The notes: generated by a model not told the origin, from the sequence alone. A stretch of DNA of 64,000 bases from Platycnemis pennipes (GCA_933228895.1 OW121849.1:36612354-36676353); one strand, 5' to 3'. Shown: positions 32,814-43,339, counted from the stretch's first letter. Made by a program: numbers and translations.

Positions 32814-35375
32814 CACAGTGGTCGGAAATCGAAAATACCTGGCCAAAATTCAAAAAGTGATTTTTTCAAGCCAGGAAGCTGAAACTTTGCATTAATATTC
32901 TCAAAAAACCTGGGCATGCGATGATGCAAAGCATTTTCCTTAGTACACAACACTTAACTATTAGCATGAGGTCAAAGTACCACAAATTTCGCAAAAATTG
33001 TCTACACTCGATTTTCTCACGCAATCTTCAAAATCAAGCCCTTACCTAAGCATTATGTGTAAAGAATTGGAATAAAAAGTCATTTAATTAGATGAAACAG
33101 TTTTTCGTCTTTGTTTTCATGTAGTCTGCTTACATTTTTGTAATTATTTACCAAAGATATTAAACAAAATGGCATACCTTAATTTTTGGTCATTTTTTTC
33201 ATATAGGTAGAGAAATAGTTAATTGCATCACCGAGCATCACGAAGTAACTTATATGGGGAAACTCTACAAAGCTTCCACAGTGCGAATCCGATGAGTGGT
33301 GCTGCGACCGTTTGCGACGCCGAATTTCACATTAGTTTTTCGATCGCGCGGTCGAGTCTGGTTGAACCCGCCTGCAGCGGGGAGTAACGTGGCGTGGTAA
33401 GTGTGTGGACTGGATTGTAGTCGCATCCACTCCGCTTTGGAGATTTTCGAGATACAAACATTGACAAGATCCTCCATGCATTATATTTTGCAGAAATCGC
33501 GGAAAAAATTACGCATTTTAACACATGGGGTAAAGGTCTAGGAGGTACTGAAAAACTTCTTTCTTCGGGTGCACCGCGGGAGTTTCTCTTCTTACCAACT
33601 TGACGTCGCCTACCAACCGAATACGTACACTTTTAACGGAGACAGCATGCATACCACACAGAATAATTGTCTCTTCGAGGCCACCAAGGCCACCTACCTG
33701 GCAGGTAGGTAAAAAAGTGAACGAAACATTACTTTCTCATTCAAAAATATTTTATTGCGAAACTCACCCTCAGAACCTTCCAAAAGGAACGTGGAGAATA
33801 CAGAAAAATGCTTAAAGACAGGAAGATTCACCTGCAAAAGTCATTCAAAGAGAAGATGGGGCGAAATGTGGATGTACCTAGACCCGGGTATGGTACAACG
33901 AATGACGGAAATACTGCCAGACGATTCTTTGATAATCCCTCACTATCTTCAGAAATAACAGGTGTGAAAGACATCTAATTTCATTCTGATGCTACATTGG
34001 AATTTCATTCTTTAGGTTATTTTTGATTTCTTCTAACAAATTTCTAATTTCATTACAGGAATCGACATAAACTTGATTAACAGATTCTCTGTAATATTAC
34101 AGGCAATATCGAGTGGCCTGATTTGCATTATCGAGTGAAAAAGAAAAATACCTGATTTGTTCAGAGTGTGATGGCAGTGAACATTCGGATAGCGAATAGT
34201 AGAAATACAAGCAAAAACTGAATTTTGTAGTGCATATTTTGTTACATTTTAAGAAAAAGAAAGTTACATAATCATGATGAAATAGGGTATTGCAAATTAT
34301 TTCTCTTCACAGTATTTCTCCCTGGTACTGAATAAAAAATGACACTGACATTTAACATAACAAAAATAATTAAGCATCGGGATCGTAACACCCCAGAATC
34401 CCCGACAACGTTCCGCGGTGTCATAAAACGGACCCTTCGCCGAACACCCAATCGCAGTGTAGGGGGCGGGGGAATTGCAGCCGTGCGACACCAGCTGTGG
34501 GTTGGTGGCCTCGAAGAGACAATTATTCTGTGTGGTATGCATGCTGTCTCCGTTAAAAGTGTACGTATTCGGTTGGTAGGCGACGTCAAGTTGGTAAGAA
34601 GAGAAACTCCCGCGGTGCACCCGAAGAAAGAAGTTTTTCAGTACCTCCTAGACCTTTACCCCATGTGTTAAAATGCGTAATTTTTTCCGCGATTTCTGCA
34701 AAATATAATGCATGGAGGATCTTGTCAATGTTTGTATCTCGAAAATCTCCAAAGCGGAGTGGATGCGACTACAATCCAGTCCACACACTTACCACGCCAC
34801 GTTACTCCCCGCTGCAGGCGGGTTCAACCAGACTCGACCGCGCGATCGAAAAACTAATGTGAAATTCGGCGTCGCAAACGGTCGCAGCACCACTCATCGG
34901 ATTCGCACTGTGGAAGCTTTGTAGAGTTTCCCCATATAAGTTACTTCGTGATGCTCGGTGATGCAATTAACTATTTCTCTACCTATATGAAAAAAATGAC
35001 CAAAAATTAAGGTATGCCATTTTGTTTAATATCTTTGGTAAATAATTACAAAAATGTAAGCAGACTACATGAAAACAAAGACGAAAAACTGTTTCATCTA
35101 ATTAAATGACTTTTTATTCCAATTCTTTACACATAATGCTTAGGTAAGGGCTTGATTTTGAAGATTTCGTGAGAAAATCGAGTGTAGACAATTTTTGCGA
35201 AATTTGTGGTACTTTGACCTCATGCTAATAGTTAAGTGTTGTGTACTAAGGAAAATGCTTTGCATCATCGCATGCCCAGGTTTTTTGAGAATATTAATGC
35301 AAAGTTTCAGCTTCCTGGCTTGAAAAAATCACTTTTTGAATTTTGGCCAGGTATTTTCGATTTCCGACCACTGTG
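32814..35375. mobile_element. Transib-type element with 874-bp near-perfect inverted repeats and RSS-like ends
   Basis: The arms 32814-33687 and 34502-35375 are reverse complements with equal length (874 bp); I spotted one mismatch in the parts compared by eye (near 33023). The loop is 33688-34501. Both termini begin CACAGTG. The next 23 bp are followed by CAAAATTCA at each end. Direct repeats TGACG flank the element (32809-32813 and 35376-35380). A 5-bp GC-rich duplication and CACWRTG heptamer termini are hallmarks of Transib, the DNA transposon superfamily related to RAG1 recombination. The loop carries Transib transposase-like coding. The near identity of the arms implies recent formation or gene conversion. 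Confidence 0.87.
33766..34138 (+). pseudogene. Transib transposase fragment (RAG1-core-related) in the palindrome loop
   Basis: One exon (about 33766-33961, donor GTGTGA at 33962) encodes KSFKEKMGRNVDVPRPGYG then TTNDGNTARRFFDNPSLSSE and ITG. A second exon starts at 34059 after cattacag, in matching phase, and encodes IDINLINRFSVILQAISSG before a TGA at 34136. From memory of Transib and RAG1 alignments, the GN-x-ARR segment corresponds to GNFARKL in the C-terminal part of the RAG1 core. The catalytic DDE residues are not present. The rest of the domain, including the final catalytic Glu region, is missing, so it is inactive. Confidence 0.72.
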
Positions 35376-35455
35376 TGACGGCCCTTTTGGCGGAGCATGG
35401 CCCTGAGAAGACCGTCGAGTGGAAAAGTGGAAAAAGTTATTCTTACCAATTTAAA

Positions 35456-36513
35456 TAGTGATTTCATCCAGTGAGAAGTATTGAGTATTTTTGTGCTGTA
35501 GGTATGGTATCGTTCTATTTAAAGAACATTTAAAATCGTCAGTGTGATCTAAGTAAGTAGGTTCAAGGGTTTTATTCTGGAAATGGACAATGGAAATTAT
35601 CATTTGTGGAAACTACAACTAGGAGAACTATTTCAAACGAATAAAAATCCTTTGACTGACTTAAGGCAACAAATTTTAACCATAATTGGCACAGCAATAA
35701 CCACGGCCATGCTGGAGACATTGGAGGAGATGGTATATTATAGAAATAGTCTTCTTTGGTAGCTTTTAAGTTTGGATCATGACTTGGAGTTTGGATCAGT
35801 CGATGGCAATGCTGTACATTTAAAAGAAAGTGTAACTTATGTTTAATTGATGAAATTAAGTTTTTCTTGATGAATTCAAAATCATTCTTTATTTGGTAAT
35901 CAAAAAAAGTAGAAATTGAGGCTTTGGTAACTGTTATTTTCCAGTAGTGAACCTATGCCCCCATGTGTATCAATTTGGCTGAACTTTTCCATTCCATATA
36001 TAAAATCCAGTAAATAACTTGAACGAAAGTACACGCGTTATCACGAAATTGCAAAAATATATAGTAACTTCCCGTATTCTTCAGACGTTGCTGGAAATTA
36101 TGTCTGGTCCCTCCGCTCTATGTTGTGATCCATGAGAAAACAGCAGGGAGGTCGTTTCCTTCTGCCTGAGGATGAATGAAGTCTCTTCTTCTTTTCCTAA
36201 CCGTGGGCATCACACGTAGTAAACTTGGCTCACGTAGAAACGGAGAAACTCTCGCAGAGAAGCGTAGGTCGGAACAAGTCACTTGTACTGTCACCACGAT
36301 TTTAGAACACAAGGCAGCAATAGCTTGCGTCGCCATTTTCATAGGAATCCCTGCGAAAAACTTACTTTTACTTCTGGGTGGGGCGAGCCAGGGTATGGCT
36401 CTGAGTGGCAGATATAAGGCCGTGGTTCGCACAGCCCCAACCACTTACGTCTCCAGACCAATCAAGTGTGGTAGTCTTGACTAGACTTAGGAACATTAAA
36501 ATCATTCGAAGAA
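35456..36513 (+). other. Region between Myb/SANT-like and acidic genes
   Basis: The frame at 35582-35750 contains NPLTDLRQQILTIIGTAI, reminiscent of the C-terminal segment of zeste-type Myb/SANT proteins, so it may be their next exon; that is weak. The GC-richer part 36110-36480 has long frames on both strands but no motif I recognise and may be promoter or 5' UTR for the gene starting at 36514. Confidence 0.35.
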
Positions 36514-37562
36514 ATGCACGGGAAGCATAATCTTCTCAGCGCCGTGGACCCAAAATTGAAGCCGGTAAGTCAGTTTGATAAGAATATATCATGTTCAAAA
36601 TATTAAAATATGGTAATTAATCCGTCATATGAATCGGTAGTTAATATAATGTAATTTACTTAAACGTATCTTTTTACTCCTGTTATCACATTCTCTCATT
36701 AATGTAATATTTTCACAGTGGAATTCGGACTATGATTCGGATTCTGATTTCGAGGAACAACCTCCATGGGTGAAGCGCATGAAACTAGAAACGCAAAAAT
36801 TTTCGGGAGACAGGAGTTTTCCTGAAGGCTTTTGGTCCCCGAAACGTACTATTTCAGAGAAGAGAATTGAAAATATCGATAACGACGGGATGAACCAATC
36901 CTCAGATCTGGAAGCAGTAGAGACTGTAAGTACCTGTGACACTGAGTACTATCATACCGCAAATTAGTGGGTGAAATCTAAAAACTTAAGTAGTTGTGGA
37001 ACCTCTTGTTCTCCATTTTAACGTGACAAATAGTTACATTCAAGAGTTCAATCGTGCAACTAAAATAATGCTTAAATCAAAAGATTCTGGTTGCATTTTT
37101 CGTCAAGGAATTAACAACACTCTCTTCCTCTACCTCTTCCTTTCCCCATAGGACGAACTGCGTGATGCCGATCGCGTGTCGGGAGACGTGTGCGGTGACA
37201 GCGCATCGCCGATATCTGTGGTGACTTCCACACCGGAGAAGAAATCTTCCCCCAAAGTTCCAATAAGCGAGGTGTTTCTCGAGGATCCCGAGCATGAACA
37301 TGACGGCGAAATGACCGATGTAAATGTGTTGAATGAATGTGAAATGAATGACGGACTATCAGTGAGCATTAACTCAAGTGCCGACACTATTATACGAGTG
37401 GGTGATGAAGGAGATGAAAGTCATCGGAACGAACAAGAAAACCACTATCACGAACGCGTAACAAACCCTTTTCACCTGCAGGTGTACGACAATAATTATT
37501 CTTTCATTAGTGATGTGAGTAGTGCAACGGGGATAGGGGATACGCAGTGGATGATGCTATAA
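36514..37562 (+). CDS. Three-exon acidic protein of unknown family, apparently intact
   Basis: Exons are 36514-36564, 36719-36925 and 37152-37562 (stop TAA). Both donors are GTAAGT, the acceptors are ttttcacag and ccccatag, and all three exons are phase 0, giving about 222 residues with no stop. Exon 1 encodes MHGKHNLLSAVDPKLKP. Exon 2 begins WNSDYDSDSDFEEQPPWVKR and holds FPEGFWSPKRTISEKR. Exon 3 is Asp/Glu/Ser-rich (SPISVVTSTPEKKSSPKVPI; EHEHDGEMTDVNVLNE). I recognise no domain; it looks disordered and could be a nuclear adaptor or an accessory protein of a transposon. The consistent splice sites make a real gene more likely than chance. The start is the first ATG before a good donor. Confidence 0.6.
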
Positions 37563-37997
37563 CATGCTCTTGTTTTTGTGACACCTGAGTTTTTAATGTA
37601 TGCACGGAATTAGAAAATATGGACTGGTGACGAGGAAAAAACGATTGTTATTAAAATTTAAAAGCATTTCAATTATTCGCAAATATATGTATGATTTTCT
37701 TTATCTTAACTTGTATTACATGTATTCTCAGCTTTATTCTTCTTTGTTCAAAGACTTTTAAAATGTCATTGGCTCAATACGTGATAATGTTTTAATAGTA
37801 TTTAAGGTTTATTTTTATATTTCTATGATATCTAAGAAAATAAATATGTGAAAAAAAATTTAATATTTTATTTTAAGAATGCATCATTAAGTACGGTTCC
37901 ATTTCAATTTCCACAATTCGACTCTCTACCACCCTCACATTTCTCACTGGATATATAGAGATCCCGCGTGAGGTCGACCGTCAGAAGAGCGGCGACA

Positions 37998-38801
37998 ATG
38001 GCTAGTGCCAGGTGTGAACATCAATCCTCGAGACATAGCGGAGGAATCACCGGTCACGATAATCGCAAAACGCGGTGTTATTCACCCGCCCTTCCCTCTG
38101 AATATCTGGGACTACTCGAGTGTGATTTTAAAATTAACTACAGCGATAGTAGGAAAGTGACCCTCGGTTTTAACATGAAGGATCATTGCGAACTATTTAT
38201 TGCTATTTCAAAGGTGGGTGGTCCTTGTGTGACTATGGATTACATGGACTAGGGGGAATTTATGGCCAATGAGAATTTAATTTCATCTTATTTTACCAAC
38301 GACATTTCACCACAGTGCATTAAAATCACTAGATTTTTGTTAAAATTTAAAGCCATCTTTGGAACGAAATCGTTGGTTACTGAACGAAAAAACCAAAACA
38401 GAGAACGCCGTAGTGTGTGCCTTACGAAATCTTCTTGGTTCGGACTGTTAAACTTTAAAAAGTGTATCAGTATGCGAGTAGAGGAAAGATGTAAGTGGTA
38501 CAACTACACGAGAAAATTGGTTAATGTTTATCTGGAATCTATGTTCCAAACTGTGTCAAAAGAAATTGAAAAAGGCGTATTTCCAAGCAGCGGTTGTTAT
38601 TTGACTACAGAGTTTATAAAAAGTATCGTGGTCAATGCGTCAGGGAACTTACCTCCTTCGCTGAATGTAAAAGCCCTTTATGAAGAAATAGGAGCTGTGT
38701 TAAGTACTCTAGACGGAAGGAAGTTTCTAAGGAAAAATTTTAATAATTTTGCTGTTTACGGTACTGACACAGAGGAGAATCGTTGTGTCCTAATAATCTA
38801 A
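37998..38801 (+). pseudogene. Single-exon protein of unknown family, one in-frame TAG
   Basis: One frame of 267 residues runs from ATG 37998 to TAA 38801, broken only by TAG at 38250-38252. The codon before and after continue the same pattern (MDYMD then GEFMANENLISSYF), and TAG is one step from TGG (Trp). Visible pieces are a basic His/Ser-rich start, LECDFKINYSDSRKVTLGF and KDHCELFIAISKVGG before the stop, then KSSWFGLLNFKKCISMRVEE and NLPPSLNVKALYEEIGAVLS. No domain is recognised. It follows the acidic gene by about 430 bp on the same strand. It could be a broken gene, a readthrough product or part of an undescribed element. Confidence 0.55.
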
Positions 38802-39330
38802 TTAACCTTCGCGATTCAAAGTCGAACCATAAAACACCCCCACGGCAACAACCAGAGGGGAACCCATTATCTCTCCCCTGACCTTGCACGAGGCTCCATG
38901 AACCCCCATTCTAGGAGCGTTTAACTGTCCCTAATACCGTCGCAGCTGCCGACACTTCCACGCATAGGCGTTTTCCATATTCATTTTTCCACATTAGGCG
39001 TGCCATTAGGCTCCGACCACCATTTGCCTACTCAAAAGAAATCTTCGAATTCATAAGCGGGCATTTTCAAACCCTCGCTAATTACACTTGGGTCCGTACA
39101 GCGAGGAACACTCACTATACCGAAGATGATGGAGGACTCAAGACCACTTAAATCATTAACGAGCCAGAGCATAAATATTTCCCATACTCATTTTTCTCAA
39201 CAGGCGAGCCATTAGGCATTGGCCACCGTTTGCCTACTGAAAAGAAATCTTCGAATTCAGAGACGGACATCATCAGACCCTCGCTAAGACGGAGGGTAAC
39301 AAGTGCCTAATTGGAATACAATATGCAAGA
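38802..39330. repeat. Tandem duplication of about 120 bp
   Basis: The segment 38963-39078 is repeated at 39168-39292 with about 80% identity by eye. Shared blocks are CATTTTTC, GCCATTAGGC, TTTGCCTACT, AAAGAAATCTTCGAATTCA and CCCTCGCTAA. The unit repeats every 205 bp or so. No coding is seen. Its relation to the unknown genes just upstream is open. Confidence 0.75.
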
Positions 39331-39846
39331 TTTAAAACAATAGGTAAAAAACGTAACCTGCGAATCTATCGTGTGGATCAGCAATTGTAAAATTCATCTC
39401 AATGACCGTAAGTATTCAGTAACGTCAATTCACGAGCACGTCATCTAATCACGTTTTACTCGCCGTATTAAAGTAAACGAATGGACAATCTGTTTAAAAA
39501 TGGCTTTTTAACGGAGTGGTTCGCAAATACAATTAGGTTATGCATAGACGCTAATCATACAGGAGTTATGACAGGAATGTAAATCACATAATGATAACTC
39601 GGGAGGTTGGTTTTTACTCAAGGGATAGGATAGGATTTTATGTTAAGGGTTCGTCGACGGCAGAGGTCATTTCGCACCACGATCTATAATTGAAATGAAA
39701 TCATAATGGCTGTATCAGCCCTAAAATACTAATGCGAATTTTCTTGTGTCTTGTCTTGTATCTAATGCTATAACTTTCCGGTGCATTAAATGTTATACAG
39801 AGTCGATCATATTTATATCTTTTAGAAACGATATAACTCGGTTGAG

Positions 39847-40365
39847 TCAGTCAGCGTTATCTCCCAGATCTAATTTTAGATTCCCACTCAGTTTAAAACG
39901 AATCCGTGCCTCTTGGTACTTAGCACACTCCGACAAAATGTGTTTAACAGTTAGAGACTTATCACATGCATCGCAGTGAGGAGGTATCTTATTTTCAGTG
40001 AATAAGAAAGAGTGTGTCAATGCGCATGGGCCTATCCGCAGCCGGGCAATGACAACCTCTTCCCTTCGATTACCTCGGACAGACGATGGCCATGCCGAGA
40101 TAACCGATTTTATCTCGCGTAGCTTATTACTTTGCGCGCTACCGCAAGATCTACTCCATTGCTCAATGGCAATCCTTCGAAGCATGGACTTGGTATCCGC
40201 TGGTAGAACCCAGTCAATGACCTGATCCGGGTCTTCCAAAGCGTCTTTTGCCGCTCTATCTGCTCTTTCGTTACCCGAAATGCCGACGTGGCCAGGGATC
40301 CAAACAAAAGTGATTTTTAAACCTTTTTTTGTAAGGGATGAGAGGACAGAATGTATTTCCTGTAT
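39847..40365 (-). pseudogene. I-like LINE ORF2, end of RNase H and C-terminal Cys/His cluster
   Basis: The minus strand encodes the last part of the RNase H domain across a frame change (40307-40110 then 40239-39847). It ends in SLTVKHILSECAKYQEARIR with a preceding C-D-A-C pair: the C-terminal Cys/His cluster usual for I-clade ORF2 proteins. The SINE at 40377-40713 separates it from the start of RNase H. Confidence 0.78.
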
Positions 40366-40376
40366 GATAGGATGGT

Positions 40377-40713
40377 TGGTTGGTTGGTTATTCAGGGGAG
40401 GCGACCGACAGCTGAGGTCATTTGCGCCATATAGGATAGGTGGGTAATTTGGTAATGATAGGAGTTTTCAGGGAACGGAGGAAGGGTGGAGAGAAACCCG
40501 GCGTCGGCATTAGCCTACTCTTAACGAAAGGCGCCAAAAGGACCACGGCTTAACGTCCCATCCGACGGACGGAGTACTGAACTAGAAATGCCCTCCACTA
40601 GGCACTCAAGTGGGGACCGGTTTTCCACTGAAAAATCCGCCACTGCCGGGAATCGAACCCGGGCCCTCGTGATGGAAGGCCAGTACTCTAGCCACCACAC
40701 CAACCCGATCCCC
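40377..40713 (-). repeat. tRNA-derived SINE with 11-bp duplication, inside a LINE
   Basis: The minus strand begins GGGGATCGGGTTGGTGTGGT, contains the B-box GGTTCGATTCCC (seen as GGGAATCGAACC on +), and ends in a (CCAA)n tail. The direct repeats GATAGGATGGT at 40366-40376 and 40714-40724 are exact, so insertion is relatively recent. It is the same family as 25472-25807. Confidence 0.92.
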
Positions 40714-40724
40714 GATAGGATGGT

Positions 40725-41064
40725 CTGAGTAGAGGCATGATAAGGCTTTCAGAGAGCTCAGAGAGTCAGAGCAGATTAGGAAAGATCCTTCATTGTCCTT
40801 GGTATTACACAAAGTCATTTGAATTGCGAAGAGCTTTGCGTTAAATACATTAAAGAGTGGATTTAACTTCGCCTTTAGGACGCCGTGATGTGAGGATGCC
40901 ACTGCAGCTCCACACGCAAAATCTGTCTTGGACCCATCTGTGTATACTGGCATGCAGTTTGGATGAGCTTCTAGAAGTTCCATGAACATCTGCCTGTATT
41001 CAATCGGTGACGTAGAATGCTTGTGGTATTTTTTTAAGCAGAGGTCTACATTGGGTAGGAGCAT
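40725..41064 (-). pseudogene. I-like LINE ORF2, RNase H domain start
   Basis: From 41064 down, the frame reads ...CMPVYTDGSKTDFACGAAV (first catalytic Asp), then FNAKLFAIQMTL (in place of the usual AEL-x-AI, Glu changed to Lys) and FLICSDSLSSLKALS (Asp). The loss of the second acidic residue suggests decay. The frame joins the endonuclease segment with no RT in between. Confidence 0.8.
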
Positions 41065-41519
41065 TAACCAAGGTGGATGATTACGGTCATTAACTTGACA
41101 CCCCGTTGCAGAAGGATGCCCGCTTCGTCAATAAAATCTCTTAAACGTATTCCGAGTGGGCGAGTGACCGGTTCCCTTCGATAAAAAATATTTAAAAACC
41201 TGCGTTTAAAAACTATACCAAAACAAGGGCGCGTCTTCATCGATAATATCTTTGCAACATAGTTGCACATTAAAATTTGTCTTCGCGTGGCCTCCCGAAT
41301 AGCAACAGCAACTCCTCCCTGGGCACGTTGGCCACTAGTGTCGTCAAATCTGTAAACATTCAAACCTCTTAAAATGCCTTTGTCAGACAATTTAAAATGG
41401 GTCTCCTGGTTGCATATACATGACGGGTTAAAATCACGGGTTAAAACCTCGAGTTCCTCCTTGCGGCGATAAAAACCGTCACAGTTCCATTGTAGTAAAA
41501 ATGTCATGATGTGTAACAT
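41064..41519 (-). pseudogene. I-like LINE ORF2, AP endonuclease N-terminal half
   Basis: The frame encodes FLLQWNCDGFYRRKEELEVL and SCICNQETHFKLSDKG, which contain the N and E residues of the APE-type active site, then GGVAVAIREATRRQ. It breaks off before the D-x-N and S-D-H motifs. Confidence 0.82.
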
Positions 41520-41541
41520 ACATCAATAAATAAAAAGGGGA

Positions 41542-42713
41542 TTACCGCTTTATACGGCTTTTCTTTACCGATTGTCTGGCTAGAAGGATTTCGGTCTCGG
41601 ATAGGGAGTCATCATCCTCCATCGGTTCTGGTAGTTTTGAAGAGCCAGGTAGGACTGGAGGTGACGTCTGTTCATTCTTTCCCTTCGTGCAGGTGGTGAT
41701 TTGAGGGTTCTTCTTTGGAGAACATGGAGTAGAAGCACTCACTTTGGGTGCCGGTTTTTTATATTATCTACGGCTACTCCATTCGTTTTCACTGTTTTGG
41801 ATAATCGCTCAGTAGTTTCGCTGATATTAGCGTCAGTTTGGATAGCAACGGACGCTTTTTTAACTGGATTAACAGTGACAGCAGCAAAGGATCTTGAGAA
41901 AGTAGGAGCAGTCTGAGCCCTATATTTCTTTCTCGCTTCACCATATGTTATTCTGTCAATCGTTTTAATCTCAATTACTTTACGCTCTTCCACTAATACG
42001 GGGCAGTTTCTTGAATACACCGGGTGACCGCCATCACAGTTCACGCAGCGCAGATCTGACGAGCACTCATCTTCCTCGTGTTTATCTTGGCCGCAACGTG
42101 GGCAGGTGGCCTTGCCCCTACATCGGCTGGCAATGGGACCAAAACGCTGGCACAAGAAACAACGCATTGGACTTGGAATATAAGGCCGCACAGGAACGGA
42201 CTCATACCCCACAAAAACCTTCTTCGGAAGAGTGTCAAGAGAAAAGGTGAGGACAACGGAGGTCGTGTTAATAACCTCCTCATTTCGTCTAGATGTTAGG
42301 CGACGACAGTCAATAACTCCATGGCTGGCCATCTCACGCTTGATTTCTTCTTCCTCAACATAGAGCAAGTCGTCACAGCTTACGACACCACGACAGGTAT
42401 TTAGAGTTCTGTGGATGTCGACTTTTACAGGAATATCATGAAGTTTATTCATGGCTAGATGCTCCTGACTCTGTTTCTCATTGGCGGATTCAATAAGCAA
42501 TGTGCCATCACGTAGCTTTTTTGCTGAAATCACGTCACCGTGAATGGCTGTCGACAAAACTCTTCTTATTAGAAAGGGTGACACCTTTTGAAGTGTTTCT
42601 CCCTCTACGGCACATTTCATGACTAAATACCGCTTACAAGCGGGAAAACTACTCTCTCCCCCGCCTTTATTTGGGCGGGATCTTTTTATTGGTGATAGGT
42701 CGATACCCTCCAT
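41542..42713 (-). CDS. I-like LINE ORF1 (gag-like RNA-binding protein), one frame change
   Basis: The protein probably starts at MEGIDLSPIKRSRP (42713) and runs about 325 residues to 41739. It contains three CCHC-type zinc knuckles in a row: C-F-L-C...GPIASRC; ATCPRCGQDKHEEDEC; RCVNCDGGHPVYSRNC. A stop at 41739 is followed at once, in another frame, by SASTPCSPKKNPQ to 41542, a tail rich in acidic and basic residues; I read this as a single-base frameshift near the end. Such proteins coat LINE RNA in the cytoplasm. Confidence 0.8.
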
Positions 42714-43320
42714 GCAAACATGATTTTCATCTCCCGGGCTCCCCACCAACCACGGAGCCACACATACGGGACGCCGCACCGCAAACCGGTGCGGTCGCCA
42801 GGGCTACCCAGGGAGATATAGCACCCTAGAGGTTGTTGTCTATTTCGGGTTGGGTCTTCGGTGCACGGGCCCGCCAAACCCGTACATCTCCGACCGCCCT
42901 ACGCAGACCCCCACCTCCCTGGCACTCGCCACCGTTAAGCGTAACGCCACGGAAGCCGATTGACCGGGAGTGGCTAGCTCCCGGCCGCCCGTTTACAGCG
43001 AATCCAGGGCCGAAGAGGGGTATTGGCCCGTAGTCCATACCGGGCATCCGAAACCCGGCTGGGAACCACGGACCTCACCCTCCAGGATCCCCTTCTCCTC
43101 CTTACGGGTCTCCGCACACGGCAAACATGCGGGTGGATCGCAGGCCAGGTGTTGTGGCCGCACACAGACAGTTGACCCACAAGACTGTCCGGGCTCAACC
43201 CTTGCTGGCACGGGGATTGTTTTCGGGGTTATCTCCCCGCCCTTTTAGTCGCCTCTTACGACAAGCAGGGATACTGCGGGAATATTCTCAATCCCCCTAC
43301 CCGCAGGGGAGTTGACATTT
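42714..43320 (-). other. I-like LINE 5' leader
   Basis: A GC-rich 5' UTR from the proposed 5' end (CCCCTGCGGGTAGGGGGATT, about 43300) to ORF1. A second copy of part of this leader occurs at 27428-27530. Such leaders may contain internal promoter activity, which I cannot show. Confidence 0.65.
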
Positions 43321-43339
43321 TCAAGGAGGAGATGATCGC

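Larger units (their letters stand above)
32249..35455 (+). pseudogene. Myb/SANT-like (zeste-type) DNA-binding protein gene, split by a Transib element
   Basis: ATG at 32249 begins an 11-nt exon (donor GTAAGT at 32260). The next exon starts at 32669 after cttactcag, and phases agree. The second exon encodes RKRLWKTTRQQSMVMVNFMM, then DHREFASGRFVGPQGKIGN and ERLWKELT, the pattern of Myb/SANT-like or zeste-type DNA-binding domains found both in host regulators and as partners of Harbinger transposases. At 32813 the frame meets the Transib insertion; after its far end, at 35381, the same frame continues with ALLAEHGPEKTVEW before running out. A few bases past that point the expected W-K-K helix is shifted, so there may also be an indel. 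Whether it was a host gene or a transposon gene is unknown. Confidence 0.65.
39640..43320 (-). mobile_element. I-like LINE (minus strand), RT domain deleted
   Basis: Reading from 43320 down: a 5' leader beginning CCCTGCGGGTAGGGGGATTG, ORF1 with three zinc knuckles (42713-41542), the endonuclease (41519-41064), an RNase H (about 41064-40725, continuing past a SINE to 39847), a 3' UTR and an (ATCCT)n tail near 39640. This order and the RNase H domain are typical of the I clade. About 2 kb including all reverse transcriptase motifs is missing between endonuclease and RNase H, so the copy cannot move itself. Confidence 0.8.

Noticed and set aside
32814..32852. True V(D)J recombination signal of an immune locus
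   Set aside because: Arthropods have no V(D)J system. The RSS-like look is explained by Transib ancestry, with 5-bp duplications and transposase coding.
33265..33524. Pairs of identical frames in the 33 kb and 34.7 kb arms
   Set aside because: They are mirror copies in the Transib palindrome; no domain recognised.
36118..36484. Overlapping frames of about 100 codons on both strands
   Set aside because: Neither has a recognisable motif; region may be promoter or 5' UTR.
37998..38801. Integrated viral gene
   Set aside because: I considered this because the protein is unfamiliar and intronless, but no viral hallmark can be seen, so it is left as unknown.
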